DNA from: Burkholderiaceae bacterium
Lineage (GTDB): Bacteria > Pseudomonadota > Gammaproteobacteria > Burkholderiales > Burkholderiaceae_C
Assembly (NCBI GenBank): GCA_023150375.1
Contig: JAKLLA010000014.1
Coordinates: 62,001 to 126,000 of the forward strand
Length of the DNA stretch: 64,000 nucleotides
Reading direction: 5' to 3'
Position 1 is the first letter of the stretch, and each line of letters opens with the position of its first letter. This document shows, piece after piece, positions 27,660-36,116 of this stretch. The position numbers and the translations under genes were made by a program. The notes under the pieces are model-generated. The model ran no database searches and was not told the origin of the DNA. It saw only the letters and a program-made list of their open reading frames with translations.

Positions 27660-28949
27660 TCAGAGGCCGCAGCTGCGAAAACCCACCATCCGGTGATCGC
27701 TCTGCGGCGCGGCATGCCAGCGCCGCCGTGGATGGACCAGCCGGCGTCGCGCCCACAGTGAGCCGCCGCGCAGCACGACGTGGCGGCCCCAGGCCTCGCC
27801 GAGGTGCTGCGGGTGGCCCGGCGCAGGTTCGCCCGGCGGCGCAGGCGCCGGGTCGGTCGCCGGGCGCTCGGCCAGACGGTCGGCCGTCCATTCCCAGCAC
27901 GCGCCCCAGCGGAAACCGCGCGGGCCCAGCTGCAGCGCGGCGGCCTGCCACTGCGCCTCGGTGGGCAGGCACCGGCCGGCCCAGTGGCACCAGGCCTGCG
28001 CCTCATGGGCGCTGACCTGCAGCACCGGCTGCTGCAGCGCCACCCGCGTCGGCCGGCCACCGCGGGACAGGATCACCGCGCCCCCACCGGCCTGGGCGTG
28101 GCGCGGTGCCCGGCGATCCTGCGCGCAGCGCCAGTGCCAGCCGGCATCGCTCCACCAGCGGCGCTCGTCGTAGCCGCCGTCCTGGATGAACTCCAGGTAC
28201 TGCTGCCAGGTGACCGGGGCGGCATCGATCTCGCCACCGTGCACCCGCAGGTCGACCCGGCCGCGATCGGCCTCGAAGGTGAAGCCCGGCTCGTCGTCGC
28301 GCCAGCCCAGCGTCTGCGCGCCGCCGGGCAGGGGGATCGCCGCGGCGCGAGGCTGCAGTGGCGGCCAGGCCTGCTGCGGCAGCGCCAGGCCGAGCGCCTG
28401 GGCCAGCTCGAGCAGGCGCTCGGCCTGTTCGTCCTCGTGGAACAGCGCGAGTCGGAAGAAGTACAGGCTGTCGTCGTCCTGCGGGTGCTGCTGCAGCAGG
28501 TCGAGCGTGACCTCGAGGGTGTCCACCAGATAGCGCCGCACCGCCTCCGGGTTCGGCCGGTCGGGACCCGGGTGGCCCGAGGGCCGGGTCTGGCGTGGGT
28601 CCCAGAGGGCATCGGCGTCGGGGTCGATCGAGGCCAGCCGCGCGGCCTGGGGGTCACAGGCCCGGCCGCGGCGGCGCTGCACGTTGCGGGCGATCCAGGC
28701 CTCCTGGAACCAGCCGAGCCGGCCGAGCCAGAGGTCGGGGTGGTCGACACCGACGGCCTGCAGCAGCGCGGCATCGAGGGTTCGGGCGTGCTGCGCACCC
28801 GACGCCCGGGCGGCGCGCCAGGCCTCGAGGAAGGCCGCGTGCAGCTGCAGGCTGTGGTTGCGCGCGTCCATCAGCGCCAGCGACAGCAGGTCGGCGCCGG
28901 CGCGGCGCATGGCGAGGTGGTCGTCGAGTTCGGGCGCAGTGGCGTGCAT
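27660..28949 (-). CDS. EgtB/SenA-family protein with incomplete iron-ligand set
   Basis: 429 residues with a DinB-like N-terminal domain and a formylglycine-generating-enzyme-like C-terminal domain (CHWAGRCLPTEAQW, WEWTADRL, VLRGGSLWARRRLVHPRRRW, MVGFRSCG), as in ergothioneine and selenoneine C-S/C-Se bond-forming enzymes. Two of the three expected iron-binding His are gone: the DinB-helix His of LGHxxWFQE is Arg 77 (LGRLGWFQEAW), and HExxH reads HEDEQ with His 171 but Gln 175. The fold is clear; the usual reaction is doubtful. Sen/Egt partner genes are not adjacent. Confidence 0.8.
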   Translation of the reverse strand: MHATAPELDDHLAMRRAGADLLSLALMDARNHSLQLHAAFLEAWRAARASGAQHARTLDAALLQAVGVDHPDLWLGRLGWFQEAWIARNVQRRRGRACDPQAARLASIDPDADALWDPRQTRPSGHPGPDRPNPEAVRRYLVDTLEVTLDLLQQHPQDDDSLYFFRLALFHEDEQAERLLELAQALGLALPQQAWPPLQPRAAAIPLPGGAQTLGWRDDEPGFTFEADRGRVDLRVHGGEIDAAPVTWQQYLEFIQDGGYDERRWWSDAGWHWRCAQDRRAPRHAQAGGGAVILSRGGRPTRVALQQPVLQVSAHEAQAWCHWAGRCLPTEAQWQAAALQLGPRGFRWGACWEWTADRLAERPATDPAPAPPGEPAPGHPQHLGEAWGRHVVLRGGSLWARRRLVHPRRRWHAAPQSDHRMVGFRSCGL

Positions 28950-29016
28950 GGGCCGCGGGCCGTGCGGCGCACGGCCGGGGAACGTGAGGCCCGCGAATTT
29001 ACGCGAAGGGGCCCGC

Positions 29017-29808
29017 TCAGGGGGACGGGTCGACCGGTGGGCGGCTGGCCGATGCGGCCGGGGCAAGCTGGACCGGCCGGGTCTGCGAGGCCGCCGCCGA
29101 TGCCGGGGCCGACGGCGTGACCGTGCCGGCGACGGTGGCCGGTGGCGCCGGGCGTGGCCGACCGAGCACCAGCGCCCAGTACAGCCGACCGTCGTCGGCG
29201 CGCCGGCAGGCCAGGGCGGCGTCCTGGTAGGCCGGGTTCATCAGGTTGGCGCAGTGGCTGGGACTGCGCATCCAGTCGAGCAGCAGCAGTTCCAGCGTGG
29301 CCTGCCCGGCGGCCAGGTTCTCGGCGGCCGCCTGCCAGGGGTAGCCGACGGCGTCCAGGCGCTGCGTCAGGCCGCGGCCGTCGGTGCTGGCGTGCGACAG
29401 CCGGCCCAGCGCCACCTGCTCGTCCAGGTGGGCGGCGGCAGCCCGCGCCAGCGGGGGCTGCCAGCGCAGCGCCGGGCTGCCGGTGAAGCGCCCGGCCGTG
29501 CCGCAGCGCGCCCCGGCGGCCCGGTAATCGTTCAGCTTGGCCAGTGCCTGGCGCGGCAGGTCGGGCCCGCCGCAGTCGGCCGCGGCCAGCGCAGCACCGT
29601 CGTCGTCGCCCTCCGGCACTTCGGCGGCGGCCGGTGCGCCCAGGTGGACGCAGCCGCCCAGCCAGAGCGAGAGGCTGAGCGCGCCGAGGGCGGCCGCTCG
29701 CCGCCCTGGCCGCGAAGCGTCCGCAGGCGGCCGTGCGGTGGCGCGGAGCTGGCGGGAGGGGGCCGGGCGGGCCTCATCCTGGCTGCGGTCGGGGGTGGCG
29801 CGGGGCAT
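29017..29808 (-). CDS. CAP-domain lipoprotein
   Basis: 263 residues with a long basic leader and a lipobox (LSLSLWLGGC, Cys near 53). The mature protein is a CAP/SCP domain of the bacterial YkwD type: LNDYRAAGARCG, ARAAAAHLDEQVALGRLSHASTDGRGLTQRLDAVGYPWQAAAENLAAG, LLLDWMRSPSHCANLMNPAYQDAALA. These are the usual His/Glu-bearing motifs. The C-terminal 45 residues are low-complexity Ala/Pro. Role unknown. Confidence 0.85.
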   Translation of the reverse strand: MPRATPDRSQDEARPAPSRQLRATARPPADASRPGRRAAALGALSLSLWLGGCVHLGAPAAAEVPEGDDDGAALAAADCGGPDLPRQALAKLNDYRAAGARCGTAGRFTGSPALRWQPPLARAAAAHLDEQVALGRLSHASTDGRGLTQRLDAVGYPWQAAAENLAAGQATLELLLLDWMRSPSHCANLMNPAYQDAALACRRADDGRLYWALVLGRPRPAPPATVAGTVTPSAPASAAASQTRPVQLAPAASASRPPVDPSP

Positions 29809-29858
29809 GGTCAGGTCGGGGCGGTCGATGCACGGCATCTGCGGGATATCGACGCGGC

Positions 29859-30638
29859 TCACATCGGTCTGAAGCGCCAGGCCCAGGCCTGGCTGACGGC
29901 CAGCCGCTCCGGATGCTGGCGCAGCTGCAGCGTGATGCGTCCGTCCTCGCCGCGCAGCGCCCGGGCGATGGCGCTGGCGCGCACGATCACGCCGCGGTGC
30001 ACCTGCCAGAACTCGCGCTCGTCCAGGCCCAGGGCGATCTCGCGCAACGGCCGACGGATGTGCGCCTCGTCGTCGGGCGTGACCACGCGGGTGTACTTCT
30101 CGTCGGACTGGAAGAAGAGCACCTCGTCGACGAAGATCATCTTCACCACGTCGCCGGCGCTGGCGGTGATCCAGCGCAGCGGCTCGCCCGGGGGGCTGGC
30201 GCGCTCGGGCAGCTGGTCGAGCCAGCCCTCCAGCCGCGCCGGGGCATGGGCCTGGAGCAGCCGCTGCTGCAGCCGCGCGACGCTGCGGGCGAGCCTTTCG
30301 GCCTGCACCGGCTTGAGCAGGTAGTCGGCCGCCCCGGCGTCGAAGGCGGCCAGCGCGTGCTGGTCGTAGGCGGTGGTGAAGACCACGTGGCAGCGCCCGC
30401 TGGCCGCGCGGGCCACCTCCAGGCCGCTGCGCCCGGGCATGCGGATGTCCAGGAAGGCGATCTGCGGCGCCAGCGCCTCCAGCGCCTCGATGGCGGCCGG
30501 GCCGTCCTCCACCTCGGCCACGATCCGCAGCTGCGGCCAGACCCGGGCCAGCAGGCGGCACAGTTCGCGGCGCGGCAGGTCCTCGTCGTCGGCGATCAGC
30601 GCGGTGGCGGCTGGCGGCGTGCCGGGCGGGGCGTTCAT
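29859..30638 (-). CDS. LytTR-family response regulator
   Basis: 259 residues: receiver domain (ALIADDEDLPRREL, FLDIRMPGRSG with phospho-Asp near 59, TTAYDQHALAAFDAGAADYLLKP) joined to a LytTR DNA-binding domain (VLFFQSDEKYTRVVTPDDE, REFWQVHRGVIVRASAI). It resembles AlgR. Its start overlaps the stop of the sensor kinase gene by 4 bases, so the pair is co-translated. Confidence 0.93.
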   Translation of the reverse strand: MNAPPGTPPAATALIADDEDLPRRELCRLLARVWPQLRIVAEVEDGPAAIEALEALAPQIAFLDIRMPGRSGLEVARAASGRCHVVFTTAYDQHALAAFDAGAADYLLKPVQAERLARSVARLQQRLLQAHAPARLEGWLDQLPERASPPGEPLRWITASAGDVVKMIFVDEVLFFQSDEKYTRVVTPDDEAHIRRPLREIALGLDEREFWQVHRGVIVRASAIARALRGEDGRITLQLRQHPERLAVSQAWAWRFRPM

Positions 30639-32011
30639 CCGGGGGTCTCCAGCGGCAGGGTGAGGCGGGCCAGCGTCCCCTGCGGCGCCAGGGACCGCAG
30701 TTCCAGCCGGGCCCGCGAGCCGTACAGGGCGCGCAGCCGTTCGCGCAGGTTGACCAGCCCCAGGCCGGCCCCACCCGTTGCGGCGCCCGCCGCAGCCGCC
30801 AGCCCGACGCCGTCGTCGCGCACCTCGAGCAGCAGCGCGGGCCGACCGTCCGGGCCGGTGCCCCGGCGTGCCTCGACGGCGATGTGGCCGGGACCGGGCC
30901 GGGGCTCGATGCCGTGGCGCAGCGCGTTCTCCACCAGGGTGGGCAGCAGCAGGGGCGGGCAGGGCAGGTCCTCCAGCCCGGGCTCCATCTGCAGGGTCCC
31001 GTGCAGGCGCGGCAGCCGCGTGGCCATCAGCCCGAGGTAGGCGCGCACGATGGCCCACTGGCTGCCCAGGGTGGCGTCGCTGCGGCTGCTGTCGGCGCGC
31101 AGACGCGGGATCGAGGCGCGCAGGTAGTCCACCAGATGGTCGACGAGGGCCTGCGCGCGCTGCGGATCGGCCTCGATGGCCCCCCGCACGCCGGCCAGGG
31201 TGTTGAAGAGGAAATGCGGTTCGATCTGCGCCTGCAGCAGGGCCAGGCGGGTTTCCGCCTCGCGGCGGGCCTCCTGGGCGGCGGCCAGCTCCTGCAGCCG
31301 CTGCAGCTCGGCGAGCTCGCGGCGCTCGCGGCGCAGGCCGGCCAGACCCGCAGCGCCGGCCACGAGCAGCAGCAGGGCCAGGTAAAGCGCGCTCCAGATG
31401 GCCTGCAGCAGCGGCTTGTACAGCGCCGCCGCAGCCTCGAGCGCAGCCTCGTCCTGTACCGGCAGCGGGCGGCCGTCCGGCCCGAAGGCCTCCTGGCTCA
31501 GGCGCAGGTCGATGATCACCATCGTCATCGGCGCCGAGGGGCCGTCGATCCAGGCCGACAGCTGGCGCTTGAGCAGGGGCCGAAGCCCGGCCTCGGCCGC
31601 CAGGGTCAGGGCCGCGGTGAGGGCGAAGGCCAGCAGCAGGGCGGAGGTCTCGCGCCGGGCCGGCCAGCCCCGGCGACGCACGTGGCTGGCCAGCCAGGGG
31701 CCGAGCAGCATCGGCAGGCCGAACCAGAAGGCCATGCCCAGCAGCAGGCTGAGCGCTCCCATCCAGCGGCTGCCCCCCAGGGCGGGGGAAAGCTGCTGGT
31801 GCAGCAGCATCAGCCCGGTCACGAGCGCCCAGGCCAGCCCCCAGGGGCGCAGCCGCAGCCGTGCCCAGCGCTGGCTGTACACCGGCCAGCGCCGGTAGGC
31901 GCCGAGCCAGCCATGGCTGCTGCCGGTCAGGTGGACCGGCAGTTCGCGCTGCAGCAACGGGGCGGCCGGGGCTGCGGTGGACGCAGCGGCCGCGGCGGGC
32001 GGGGTCGACAT
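30635..32011 (-). CDS. LytS/AlgZ-type sensor histidine kinase
   Basis: 458 residues with four hydrophobic segments in the first 230, then a coiled linker and a His_kinase domain: LLQAQIEPHFLFNTLAGV carries the phospho-acceptor His, LLPTLVENALRHGIE is the N box and DDGVGLAAAAG the G1 box. Partner of the LytTR regulator immediately downstream. There is no extracellular sensing domain of note beyond a short periplasmic loop near residues 145-190. Confidence 0.92.
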   Translation of the reverse strand: MSTPPAAAAASTAAPAAPLLQRELPVHLTGSSHGWLGAYRRWPVYSQRWARLRLRPWGLAWALVTGLMLLHQQLSPALGGSRWMGALSLLLGMAFWFGLPMLLGPWLASHVRRRGWPARRETSALLLAFALTAALTLAAEAGLRPLLKRQLSAWIDGPSAPMTMVIIDLRLSQEAFGPDGRPLPVQDEAALEAAAALYKPLLQAIWSALYLALLLLVAGAAGLAGLRRERRELAELQRLQELAAAQEARREAETRLALLQAQIEPHFLFNTLAGVRGAIEADPQRAQALVDHLVDYLRASIPRLRADSSRSDATLGSQWAIVRAYLGLMATRLPRLHGTLQMEPGLEDLPCPPLLLPTLVENALRHGIEPRPGPGHIAVEARRGTGPDGRPALLLEVRDDGVGLAAAAGAATGGAGLGLVNLRERLRALYGSRARLELRSLAPQGTLARLTLPLETPG

Positions 32012-32138
32012 GGCCGCAAGCTTACGCCGGCTGCACCCCCGGGCCAGGGCTTTGCGACGAGCCCCCCGACCGGTGCGACGAAGCCGCCGCCGCACGGCGC
32101 CGGACAGATCGGCCCGGCCGCCGTGCGCGCCATCGCCC

Positions 32139-33002
32139 TCAGGCGGTGAGGATCCAGCCCTCCAGCGGGTCGACCTGCGGCGGCCAGCCCCAGCGTGGCC
32201 GGTCGACGGCCCAGGCCGCCTGCAGCAGGCAGAGCACCGCATCGAGGGTGTCGCCCCGGGCGTCGGCCACCAGCTGGGCGCGCAGCGCGGCCGGTGCCCG
32301 CAGCACGACGCCGGTGCGCCCCTGCCCGGCTTCCAGCGCCGCCAGCATCTGCGCGCGCGCCTCGGCCTGGTCGCGGGTCTGTCGCGCACGCTGGTCGCTC
32401 TTGTAGGGGCGCCGGCCGATCAGCTCGCGGGCGAGCAGGCCCGGGTAGGCCTCCAGGGCCCGGCGCGTCGGGTCGCCGGGGCACAGCCCGGGCAGGTCGC
32501 AGCCGGCCGCGCGCAGCGGCGGCACGCCGGCGTGCAGCATCCAGGCCACCGGCGGGTTGACCCACTTCATCGACGGCGACGAGCCCGCCGGCCGGTCGCA
32601 GGCCCGGTGCGCGAACTTGCCCCCGGCCGGCCGTGCGGCGCAGAAGGCCGCGAAGCGGTCCCGGATGACAGATCGCTCCAGTGCGGCGTAGTGGTCCATC
32701 AGGGCCGCCCAGTCCTCGGGCCAGCCCAGCGAGCGCACCAGTTCGCGCGGCAGGCCGAAGGGGAAGTCACAGCCGGCCACCCAGGGGCCGGGCTCGCGCA
32801 GGCAGGCCGCATAGTCGGCCAGGCTGGGCAGCAGGCGCAGCGCGGTGAGCTCGACGGCGGTGGCGTCGGGCCGGCTGCCGTGGCACCAGCGGCCCTCGGC
32901 CAGCACGATGGGTTTGCGGCGGTCCGGGCGGCTGCTGAAGTCGATGCCGCGCAGCGCCGGCCGCGGCGCGGTCTCAGTGGGCCGCGTGGGCGTCGGCGTC
33001 AT
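32139..33002 (-). CDS. DUF429 family protein
   Basis: 287 residues with the DUF429 opening RGIDFSSRPDRRKPIVLAEG and GCDFPFGLPRELV, plus DTLDAVLCLLQAAW near the C-terminus. The family has an RNase H-like fold and carries acidic residues in those segments; its biochemical role is not settled. The start overlaps the 3' end of the MarR gene by 29 bases. Confidence 0.82.
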   Translation of the reverse strand: MTPTPTRPTETAPRPALRGIDFSSRPDRRKPIVLAEGRWCHGSRPDATAVELTALRLLPSLADYAACLREPGPWVAGCDFPFGLPRELVRSLGWPEDWAALMDHYAALERSVIRDRFAAFCAARPAGGKFAHRACDRPAGSSPSMKWVNPPVAWMLHAGVPPLRAAGCDLPGLCPGDPTRRALEAYPGLLARELIGRRPYKSDQRARQTRDQAEARAQMLAALEAGQGRTGVVLRAPAALRAQLVADARGDTLDAVLCLLQAAWAVDRPRWGWPPQVDPLEGWILTA

Positions 33003-33495
33003 GGCCCGCCGTCTCGCCGTGGGACTGCACCAGGCGGCGCAGCAGGGCCATGAACTGGGCCTGTTCGGCAGCTTCGAGGGGGCCCAGCAGGCGCTGCTGC
33101 ACCTGCAGCACCCGCGGCGTGACCTCGCCGAGCAGCTGCTCGCCCGCCGGTGTGACCGTCAGCAGTCGCAGGCGACGGTCGTGCGGCGCGGCGTTGCGCT
33201 GGATCAGGCCGCGCTTTTCCAGGCGGTCGACCACTCCCCCGATGGTCGAGGTGTCGAAGCGGATCGCCGCGGCCAGGCTGCGCTGGTCCAGCCCGGGCTG
33301 CTGGCGCGCCGCCTCGAGGGTGGCGAACTGCACCGGGGTGATGCCCCAGTCGGCCGTCTCGTCCATGAACAGCGCCACGGCGATCTGCTGCAGGCGGCGG
33401 ATCTGGTGGCCGGGCAGGTCCTCCAGGGGCGACTCGGGTTGCTCCGGGCCGGGGCGGCGGGGACTGGCGGGGGTGGGGAGGACGGGCGGGACCAT
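32974..33495 (-). CDS. MarR-family transcriptional regulator
   Basis: 173 residues of winged-helix MarR fold: helices around HQIRRLQQIAVALFMDE, recognition helix SLAAAIRFDTSTIGGVVDRLEKRGLI, wing RNAAPHDRRLRLLTVTPAG. It is the usual length for the family plus a Pro-rich N-terminal tail. Ligand and target genes are unknown; the downstream DUF429 gene overlaps it. Confidence 0.9.
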   Translation of the reverse strand: MVPPVLPTPASPRRPGPEQPESPLEDLPGHQIRRLQQIAVALFMDETADWGITPVQFATLEAARQQPGLDQRSLAAAIRFDTSTIGGVVDRLEKRGLIQRNAAPHDRRLRLLTVTPAGEQLLGEVTPRVLQVQQRLLGPLEAAEQAQFMALLRRLVQSHGETAGHDADAHAAH

Positions 33496-33612
33496 CGTGC
33501 GGCCGAAGGACTGAGGCGGCGCGATTCTAGGCGTGCGCCAGGGCCGGCCGGAGAAGGCCGCGGGGTGGGCGGCCTGCGGCGGCCTCGCCCCGGGGGCCCG
33601 TCGGGCGACGGC

Positions 33613-34038
33613 TCAGGTGGTCCGGCCGATGATCGAGGCGGTGGCGATGAGTTCCTCGAGCAGGGCCATGCTGACGCGCCCGGACGCGGCGAAGGGGTCG
33701 ATCACCGGCGTCTCGCTGTACTTGAGCACGATCGAGGGGTTGATGCGCGCCAGGTTCACCAGGCCCATCGTCCAGCCGGCGAAGCGCCGTTCGGCAATCT
33801 CCTCGTAGTGCAGCAGCATCACCTGCTCGTGGCGGGGATCGCGCACGATCTGGCTGTACAGGCGGTTGACCGTGTCGCGGCCACCCTCGATGACCTGCAT
33901 GAAGAAGTCGCCACCGTGGCAGAGGATGCCGGTGATGCCCAGCGGCGGGTTGTTGGCGCGCGACTGCGAGAGGATGGTGTCGATGGTCTGGGCATCGACG
34001 TGACGGGCACGGCTGGCGTAGAGCAGGCGGACGAGCAT
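33613..34038 (-). CDS. BLUF-domain blue-light photoreceptor
   Basis: 141 residues, a single short BLUF domain binding FAD. The photochemical residues are present: Tyr 7 (RLLYASRA), Asn 29-30, Gln 48 (FFMQVIEGG), and the Trp/Met segment FAGWTMGL (Trp 89, Met 91). The C-terminal 40 residues form the usual capping helices, and there is no output domain, so it must signal through a partner. It lies 28 bases downstream of folE on the same strand. Confidence 0.93.
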   Translation of the reverse strand: MLVRLLYASRARHVDAQTIDTILSQSRANNPPLGITGILCHGGDFFMQVIEGGRDTVNRLYSQIVRDPRHEQVMLLHYEEIAERRFAGWTMGLVNLARINPSIVLKYSETPVIDPFAASGRVSMALLEELIATASIIGRTT

Positions 34039-34066
34039 GGCGGGACTCCGGGGCGTTGTCGGGGGC

Positions 34067-34798
34067 TCAGCCGCGGCGCTGGGCGAGCAGGGAAAGGAAC
34101 TCGCGACGCAGGTCCGGGTTCTTCAGGAAGGAGCCGCGCATCACGCTGTTGATCATCTTGGAGTCCAGGTCGCGCACGCCGCGCCAGCCCATGCAGAAGT
34201 GGTCGGCCTCCATCACCACGGCCAGCCCGTCGGGCTGCATCTTGTCCTGCAGCAGGTCGGCCACCTGGGTGACGGCTTCCTCCTGGATCTGCGGACGGCT
34301 CATGATCCACTCGGCCAGGCGGGCGTACTTGGACAGTCCGATCAGCGCCGAGTGCTCGTTGGGCATCACGCCGATCCAGAGCTTGCCGATGATCGGGCAG
34401 AGGTGGTGCGAGCAGGCGCTGCGCACCGTGATCGGCCCGACGATCATCAGCTCGTTGAGATGCTCGACGTTGGGAAACTCGGTGACCGCAGGCGCGGGTG
34501 CATAGCGACCGCGGAAGACCTCCTTCAGGTACATCTTGGCGACGCGCCGCGCCGTCTCCTGCGTGTTGTGGTCGCTGGTGATGTCGATCACCAGGCTCTC
34601 GAGCACCCCGGTCATCTTGCCCTCGACCTCGTCGAGCAGGGCCTCGAGCTCACCGGGCCGGATGAACTCGGCGATGTTGTCGTTGGCGTGGAAGCGCCGG
34701 TTCGCCGCCTGGATGCGCTCGCGGATGCGCCGCGACATCGGCACGCCCTCGTCGGGGGCGGGGGCAGGGTGTTCGTGGTCGGGCGGCTCGTGTGTCAT
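34067..34798 (-). CDS. folE: GTP cyclohydrolase I
   Basis: Makes dihydroneopterin triphosphate from GTP for folate and, in this organism, possibly methanopterin. 243 residues with ACSHHLCPIIGK (zinc Cys/His), GLSKYARLAEW, RPQIQEEAVTQVAD and HFCMGWRGVRD (second zinc Cys). ATG 34798 is chosen over an ATG at 34909, since the extra residues are not conserved. It transcribes toward the BLUF gene and away from the inverted-repeat-rich intergenic region. Confidence 0.95.
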   Translation of the reverse strand: MTHEPPDHEHPAPAPDEGVPMSRRIRERIQAANRRFHANDNIAEFIRPGELEALLDEVEGKMTGVLESLVIDITSDHNTQETARRVAKMYLKEVFRGRYAPAPAVTEFPNVEHLNELMIVGPITVRSACSHHLCPIIGKLWIGVMPNEHSALIGLSKYARLAEWIMSRPQIQEEAVTQVADLLQDKMQPDGLAVVMEADHFCMGWRGVRDLDSKMINSVMRGSFLKNPDLRREFLSLLAQRRG

Positions 34799-35194
34799 CG
34801 CGGCATCGGGAGGGTGTGAGCTGCATGCTAGCAGCGCCTTGCAGGGGGTTGCAGCGCCACGGGCATCCGCGCCGACGGCCGGCTGCCTGCGGAACATTCC
34901 GTGACACATTCGTGTCCCGGGAAGGAAACATCACCGCGCAATCCCGCACACCAGGGGGGCCGGAACGGGTGATTGGCTGGCGTTGCGTCAGCCAGGGATG
35001 ATCTCATACACGTATGCGGACGATCGGCGCACTGATCTGTGTCAGATCGGCTGCAGGTCGATGTCCCCGACACCCGAAATGCGCCCCTCGCGGGGCGCCG
35101 CATCCAGGATTGCGCCATGACCCACCCCGTGTCCCCCGCTGCCCGCCCGTTCCCTGCCGCCGTGTCCTGCCTGAACGTGCGGAGCGCCTGAGGC
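34799..35194. promoter_or_regulatory. divergent intergenic region rich in inverted repeats
   Basis: 396 bases without a gene, between folE (minus) and the unknown gene at 35195 (plus). It holds five inverted repeats in about 160 bases: GGAACATTCC (34891-34900), GACAC-4-GTGTC (34903-34916), TGGCTG-9-CAGCCA (34974-34994), CATAC-2-GTATG (35005-35016) and GATCTG-3-CAGATC (35034-35048). The stretch is visibly less GC-rich than the flanking genes. It probably carries divergent promoters and operator sites; which protein binds is unknown. Confidence 0.55.
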
Positions 35195-36025
35195 ATGGCG
35201 GCCGACGCGATTTCCCAACGCCGCCGAGCCGCCGCGGCGGTGCTCGGCCCGGTGCTCGAGCCTGCCGTGCTGCTGCAGGAGCTCTGGTTCCAGCATGAGC
35301 ACATGCGCGGCGATGCGGTGTCCGACATCATCGGTTTCGTCGACGCGGTGGCCAGGCGGCACCTGCTGGACGCGGGCACCTGCAAGCGGCTGTACGCCGA
35401 GTTTTTCAAGGCCCTGCGCCTGCCGGAAAGCCAGCTGCCGCCCGACCCCTGGCCGGCGATGCAGGCGCTGCGCCCGGCACCCGCCCCGGCCCCGGCGCCG
35501 CTGCCGGTGGCCGCGCCCGTGGTCGCCCCGGCCCTGCCGGTGGCTGTCGCGATCCAGCCGGTGGCCGCCGCGATGGCGGCGGTGCGCAGCGAGCCGCCGC
35601 TGGCCGCCCCGGCCGCCATGCAGGCGGCCCTCCCTGCGTCGGCGCCCGCCAGCGATCTGCCTGCCGAGCCGCCGGCCGTGTTCGGCGCCCTGCTGCGGGC
35701 CATCGTGCAGGAGGTGCATCGCTACCACCGCGAGGCGCTCGACGAGGTGCGCAAGGACGCCCTGCGCGCGCTGGACGGCTCACGCGCCTCCGCGGCGGCG
35801 CGCAGCGCCTACCGCGAGGCCTGGCCGCGTGCGCTGCAGCACGACTGGCAGCTGCGCCATCCCCCGGCCGATCTGGCCGAGCTGCTGCGCGTGACCTACC
35901 ACGCGCTGGCCGAGGCCTTCGGCCGGGTCGGCGCCGAGCAGATCCTGCAGCGCGGCCTGCGCGTGGCCGAGTCGCTGCCCGAGGCCCGCCTGTTCTCGCC
36001 CAAGCGGCTGATGGCCTCGATGTGA
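35195..36025 (+). CDS. conserved hypothetical protein with Ala/Pro linker
   Basis: 276 residues. An N-terminal helical domain (about 1-85, LLQELWFQHEHMRGDAVSDIIGFVDAVARRH), a low-complexity Ala/Pro/Val linker (about 88-165) and a C-terminal helical domain (about 170-276) with FGALLRAIVQEVHRYHREALDEVRKDALRAL. No signal peptide or membrane segment. Two structured ends on a flexible linker suggest an adaptor or regulator. I do not recognise the family. Confidence 0.7.
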   Translation: MAADAISQRRRAAAAVLGPVLEPAVLLQELWFQHEHMRGDAVSDIIGFVDAVARRHLLDAGTCKRLYAEFFKALRLPESQLPPDPWPAMQALRPAPAPAPAPLPVAAPVVAPALPVAVAIQPVAAAMAAVRSEPPLAAPAAMQAALPASAPASDLPAEPPAVFGALLRAIVQEVHRYHREALDEVRKDALRALDGSRASAAARSAYREAWPRALQHDWQLRHPPADLAELLRVTYHALAEAFGRVGAEQILQRGLRVAESLPEARLFSPKRLMASM

Positions 36026-36116
36026 CCGAGCCTGGGCCGCCGCAGGGCGGCCACGACCCGACGCGCGCGCCGGCCGCCGTGCCGCTGCGCCACGACAACG
36101 TGTGAGGAGATTGCCC

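Noticed and set aside
25158-27761. Long + strand frame over the TonB receptor
   Set aside because: Antisense shadow of a clear TonB receptor; its composition is typical of noncoding frames in GC-rich DNA.
34913-34930. PpsR/CrtJ-type TGT-N12-ACA site
   Set aside because: One match in a 400-base region is expected by chance about one time in ten, and the conserved inner G is absent. Not listed as a feature.
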